Notes under the pieces: generated by a model | What the model was told of the DNA's origin: nothing | Seen by the model: only the letters and a program-made list of their open reading frames with translations | Databases searched by the model: none | IMG/VR virus record: IMGVR_UViG_3300042482_000702 | Span: 258,478 to 322,477 of that record | Direction: 5' to 3' (one strand) | From: a virus | Length of the DNA: 64,000 nucleotides | Program-made: the position numbers and the translations under genes | Shown: positions 60,619 to 64,000 of the stretch, one piece after another | How the letters are laid out: each line of letters starts with the position of its first letter | Position numbering within the stretch: position 1 is the stretch's first letter

Positions 60619-61512
60619 ATGAACTTACAAGAACAGACAAATAGGATTAAAGAGATAATGGGTGTTATTTCTGAAAATGATAATTTTATTAAAACTATCA
60701 AAAATTTTGGGATACCCGATACCATCAAATATGTTGGCAGTTATGATTTATTTAAACAAAGTAAATTTTTTGATTCTGTTTTTAAAATGGTTGATGATTT
60801 ATTAAAAGATTTTACTGATTTAATAATTGTGGATAATTATTCTGACGGTAATTATGACGATAAAAATTCATCAAGAGCGGTTGCTTATGGTGAGGGACAT
60901 AATGATTTTAAAATTAAACCCGGGTATGTATATTTTGATTGGTATAAATCCCCCATGAATAAACCAACAGCTACGTTGAGTGTGGATGAAAAATTATCTG
61001 ATGTGTTAAGTTCATTGGATTTACCGGATAATCTTATGAAAGATATTTTGGTTAAATGGGTTAATAAATATTACGATAATATCCCCCCAATCGACAATGT
61101 GAAGTATGGTAAAGTTCTTGGTTATGGGAATGATGAAACTGATGACCATAGTTCTCTGATACCACCACCTCATATCCCTTTTGATGATAATATTCCATCA
61201 AGAAAAATAACTGAAGATGAAATTATTGAACTTTTAAAAGATGCTGCGGAAAAATTTCCTAAAGAAAATTGTGATGATTTAATGGATTGGATGAATATTG
61301 TGTTTACTTATGTTGAAGATTACATTGATGATAATAATATTGATACCGAAATTAAAAATAAATCAATATTTAGTTTGAATTCCGATAATCTTAGAAAAAA
61401 ATATGATTATGTTTTAAGGGATATCTGGGGACCTGATGATGATTATCCATTTTTGGATGACGTTAGAGATTTTGATATGGGTAACTCTTTAAATCATCTA
61501 CGAAATAATTAA
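60619..61512 (+). CDS. tagged acidic hypothetical protein
   Basis: 297 residues. Tag MNLQEQTNRIKEIMGVISE, then an acidic body with IPPPHIPFDD and many Asp. It resembles the C-terminal RIKxLL tags of 7519 and 8088 in its RIKEIM core. Function unknown. Confidence 0.62.
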   Translation: MNLQEQTNRIKEIMGVISENDNFIKTIKNFGIPDTIKYVGSYDLFKQSKFFDSVFKMVDDLLKDFTDLIIVDNYSDGNYDDKNSSRAVAYGEGHNDFKIKPGYVYFDWYKSPMNKPTATLSVDEKLSDVLSSLDLPDNLMKDILVKWVNKYYDNIPPIDNVKYGKVLGYGNDETDDHSSLIPPPHIPFDDNIPSRKITEDEIIELLKDAAEKFPKENCDDLMDWMNIVFTYVEDYIDDNNIDTEIKNKSIFSLNSDNLRKKYDYVLRDIWGPDDDYPFLDDVRDFDMGNSLNHLRNN

Positions 61513-61550
61513 CAAATAAAAAACCCCTTCTTTACAGAGGGGGGTTTATT
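61513..61550. terminator. terminator
   Basis: AAAAAACCCC-TTCTTTACA-GAGGGGGGTTT hairpin with following T run. Confidence 0.7.
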
Positions 61551-61555
61551 TTTAA

Positions 61556-62215
61556 TTAAAAATTATCATCTTCATTAAAATCTGATTCAACATACCTTGA
61601 AAGGATATAATCACCATAATTATCTTTTATCAATTCCTCAAGTTCGTCATAATTGTTGTCTTCATAGTTATAATTTGTTAAATCATCAATAACCCAAGAA
61701 ATAATATTGTCAGCAAATTCAAATTCATCACCAAAATATGTTCCTTCTTCTTCTACTTCATTAATATATTTTTCAATAAGGGATTCAATAATTTCTTCTT
61801 CATCTAAATCATTATCTTGCTCAAATAAATTATCGTCTTTTTCTTCATTAAAATCACCTTCTTCGTAATCAAAATCACCTATTTCAGTTCCTCCAAATTT
61901 TGCTCCATAAGGTATATCTGTTGGATGATATTCAAACCCTAATTCTTCTCCGTGTTCGCTTGGATGATATCCTACTCCGTGTTTATAAGTCCCAACAACT
62001 TTACCGGTGTCAGAATGTTTTACTATTCTTTCAGGTCGTTCTTTTTCCGTATTAAGATTTAATTTTTCACCATCCCATAAATCTTCATCTAATTCAGTAT
62101 CTAAATAACCTTCAGTGGTGTAATCATAATTTTGTTCTGAAATAACTCTTCCTGCTTTATACCCAAAAAGGTATTTCATATTTTTAATATCTTCGTTAAT
62201 TAATTTCTTATCCAT
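61556..62215 (-). CDS. tagged acidic protein
   Basis: 219 residues. Start MDKKLINEDIKNMKYLFG...ISE, then a strongly acidic body (DEEEIIESLIEK) with a HPSEHGEELGFEYHP repeat-like segment. Possible scaffold or core protein. Confidence 0.6.
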   Translation of the reverse strand: MDKKLINEDIKNMKYLFGYKAGRVISEQNYDYTTEGYLDTELDEDLWDGEKLNLNTEKERPERIVKHSDTGKVVGTYKHGVGYHPSEHGEELGFEYHPTDIPYGAKFGGTEIGDFDYEEGDFNEEKDDNLFEQDNDLDEEEIIESLIEKYINEVEEEGTYFGDEFEFADNIISWVIDDLTNYNYEDNNYDELEELIKDNYGDYILSRYVESDFNEDDNF

Positions 62216-62231
62216 TTTTTAATTGTTTTTA

Positions 62232-62951
62232 TTATTTTATCACCGGTTTTCTTGGTGTTGTTTTTTTAACCGCCGGTTTTTTTGGTGTTGTTGTTTTTTT
62301 AACCGGAGTTCTTCTTTTTGGTTTAGGTTTTTCTTCTTGTTTCTTTATCATAGGATATACAATAGAACCTAACAATACAACCGCTAAAGCTAAAGCTCCC
62401 ATCATAAAATTTGAAAAGTTTTTAAGTAAGTCAATCATCTTCATAGTTTCTTCCTTACCTACTTTAGTTTGTAATTCCAATAACGCATTTGTATCATCAA
62501 GAACAGGATTAATCTTTTCATTTAGTATCCCTGTTGCCAAAATACTATCTACCGCTTCTCTATCAGTCACCGCTTTCTCTAATAAAGTATTAACCAAATC
62601 ATCAGCTTCATCCATCCCCTTCTGTGCATGCTGTACAAGTACCGACTCTTCCGGTGTTAGGTATGTTGATTTATATTCTTCCCACTCTTTTTCAGTTTGT
62701 TGTTTAATTTTTTGTATCTCACCTCTATTGGCTAGTAACTGGTCGTAGTCAACAACATGGCTTGAGAAATTATCCTGAACTGTGGTTCCGTAGTAATCAA
62801 ACCTATGAGAAATAAGAGGCACTGGTTTTAATCTGTCTTCTAATATTGTTGTTGCGGAAGCCTTTATATTCCTCCCCACATAAATTCCATAACCTGCAAT
62901 GAGTAAAACGATTGAGGTTAAAATTAACATAAATGTTTTTTGGTTATTCAT
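62232..62951 (-). CDS. two-pass membrane protein with four-helix-bundle domain
   Basis: 239 residues. One transmembrane helix (8-24), a helical domain (about 30-175) resembling the periplasmic 4HB module of chemoreceptors, a second helix (about 180-200) and a basic tail of KKTT/PKK repeats. It may sense or signal across the host membrane or serve in lysis. Confidence 0.55.
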   Translation of the reverse strand: MNNQKTFMLILTSIVLLIAGYGIYVGRNIKASATTILEDRLKPVPLISHRFDYYGTTVQDNFSSHVVDYDQLLANRGEIQKIKQQTEKEWEEYKSTYLTPEESVLVQHAQKGMDEADDLVNTLLEKAVTDREAVDSILATGILNEKINPVLDDTNALLELQTKVGKEETMKMIDLLKNFSNFMMGALALAVVLLGSIVYPMIKKQEEKPKPKRRTPVKKTTTPKKPAVKKTTPRKPVIK

Positions 62952-62955
62952 ATAT

Positions 62956-63363
62956 TTATTTTTTATTTGTTGTTTTCCTAACAGGTTTTTTAACTGTTCT
63001 AGTATTTCTTTTAGCCGGTGTATTTATTTTACCTGACTTTATGTTTGTTAAAAATTCACCAGGATTATCGGAAAAGGATGTTGTCACTTTTAAAATACCC
63101 TTTAAAATCTCAGGAGAATTTAAACCGGCAAGCCCATAAATTAAAGCTTTATATAGTGAATTAATTTCAAATTGTTCCAATATAAACCAAGCCAATAATG
63201 AAGTAATCATTGCCGATAAAATATTTTTAATTATACCATTAGTGCTAATTTCGTCTGTAGAATCAGTAGTGACTAATCTGGCAACCATTCCAGCAGCTCC
63301 AATTAACAATACAACCCAACCACCTTTTAAAAATTCCGGAATAAAGTCGTTTAAATTTTTCAA
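62956..63363 (-). CDS. holin-like membrane protein
   Basis: 135 residues with three to four hydrophobic helices (KGGWVVLLIGAAGMVARL, ILSAMITSLLAWFILEQF, SLYKALIYGLAGL) and a basic C-terminal tail. Position immediately beside the endolysin and TATTTATA at 63381-63388 support a holin of the LydA/holin-3 type. Confidence 0.65.
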   Translation of the reverse strand: MKNLNDFIPEFLKGGWVVLLIGAAGMVARLVTTDSTDEISTNGIIKNILSAMITSLLAWFILEQFEINSLYKALIYGLAGLNSPEILKGILKVTTSFSDNPGEFLTNIKSGKINTPAKRNTRTVKKPVRKTTNKK

Positions 63364-63417
63364 ATTATCTTTTTTATTACTATAAATATTTGTAAATACT
63401 TAAAAGAAATAATTTTT

Positions 63418-63446
63418 ATTAAAAACCCCTCTTTATGGAGGGGTTA
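63418..63446 (-). terminator. terminator of the endolysin gene
   Basis: Hairpin AACCCCTC-CATAAA-GAGGGGTT just beyond the endolysin stop codon. Confidence 0.7.
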
Positions 63447-63451
63447 GTTCA

Positions 63452-64000
63452 TTACTTTAATAAGTCATAGTATTCTTTGAAATGTTTGATTCTATCGGGT
63501 AACCCAATCGTACCACCATTTACTCTTTTAGTCACAGCAGTTACCGTGGCATCGTCAGCCCCTTTATCACAAATAGACCATAATTTATTTGAATCAAAGA
63601 AGAATGCCGCAGACGCTAATGGATATTTTGTTGCCACTAAATCAGGGTTAACAACAGTATCTTCACCAATGAATTTAGCGAAGTTTGTGTAATTTGATTT
63701 TCCTGTTAATTGGATATACCCTCTACCTCTAAATTTGAATCCCTCTTTTGTTGATTCATCCCCATTACCCATTCTTCCACCATATACTTTTGATGCAATT
63801 TTCTCAGGGTTTCTAGCGTAAGATTCCGCTAAATTACCAGGGAAATATTTTGGGAATATTTTTTTAAGCCCATCAGCCGAATAATTCACATTTTCAGATA
63901 CGGCTTTAAACCCACCTGATTCATGACCACACTGAGCCAAGAAGTGAGCTAATCTTAATGGATTAGTAATGTTGAATTTTTTTGCTGTATCCGGAATCTG
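63452..64000 (-). CDS. GH19 endolysin (chitinase/lysozyme fold), 5' end beyond window
   Basis: At least 182 residues are visible; the frame continues past 64000, so the start is missing. LAQCGHESGGF carries the catalytic Glu, followed by GRGYIQLTGKSNY and a late RVNGG, the standard GH19 endolysin pattern. It cuts peptidoglycan glycan chains at the end of infection. It is next to a holin-like gene. Confidence 0.9.
   Translation of the reverse strand, partial: QIPDTAKKFNITNPLRLAHFLAQCGHESGGFKAVSENVNYSADGLKKIFPKYFPGNLAESYARNPEKIASKVYGGRMGNGDESTKEGFKFRGRGYIQLTGKSNYTNFAKFIGEDTVVNPDLVATKYPLASAAFFFDSNKLWSICDKGADDATVTAVTKRVNGGTIGLPDRIKHFKEYYDLLK

Overview
The window looks like part of the genome of a large, AT-rich tailed phage infecting a Bacteroidetes (probably flavobacterial) host. 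Phage evidence: tail-fibre-like adhesins, a GH19 endolysin next to a holin-like protein, a T4 Rnl1-type RNA ligase, dense small genes with ATGA-type overlaps, free-standing HNH endonucleases, and a nearly complete tRNA set. Host evidence: many transcription units start with TTTG-N19-TAnnTTTG, the Bacteroidetes housekeeping promoter, and Shine-Dalgarno sequences are essentially absent.

Layout. 0-4.5 kb: a peptidase, unknown genes, then a tmRNA gene and an SmpB gene. 4.5-6.3 kb: an ORF-free stretch of about 920 nt that reads as one giant structured RNA, followed by tRNA-like RNAs, two of which have the T-arm upstream of the D-arm. 6.3-9.3 kb: small lipoprotein, M23-like and M15-like cell-wall proteins. 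9.4-13 kb: an RNA-repair-type operon (RNA ligase, polynucleotide kinase-like P-loop protein, metallophosphoesterase, cyclic-phosphate receiver domain). 13-22.7 kb: plus-strand adhesin/tail-fibre genes with Pro-Thr linkers. 23.7-35.5 kb: 25 canonical tRNAs covering all 20 amino acids, interleaved with structured RNAs, HNH endonucleases, a TRIC-type channel, a holin-like protein and small genes. 36-47.8 kb and 54.9-62.2 kb: two blocks of genes whose products share short N-terminal tags ending at (I/L/V)xE. 48.5-52.5 kb: small unknown genes and two HAD-type proteins. 52.5-54.4 kb: full-length DnaK. 62.2-64 kb: lysis genes, with the endolysin running off the right edge.

Two promoter types divide the genes. 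The host-type TTTG/TAnnTTTG element precedes tmRNA, smpB, the giant RNA, tRNA arrays and nucleic-acid or small 'early' genes. A TATTTATA element on the coding strand precedes most adhesin, tagged and lysis genes and is the likely late promoter.

The most unusual content is (1) a set of about 22 proteins with a common N-terminal tag resembling the capsid-targeting propeptide of T4 internal proteins, attached to a zinc protease, a ParB-like domain, a PD-(D/E)XK nuclease and membrane-active proteins; and (2) the phage RNA repertoire: tmRNA with SmpB, a giant ornate RNA, permuted tRNA-like RNAs, stem-delimited RNAs and a full tRNA set. Family assignments were made by reading motifs; no database search was run.
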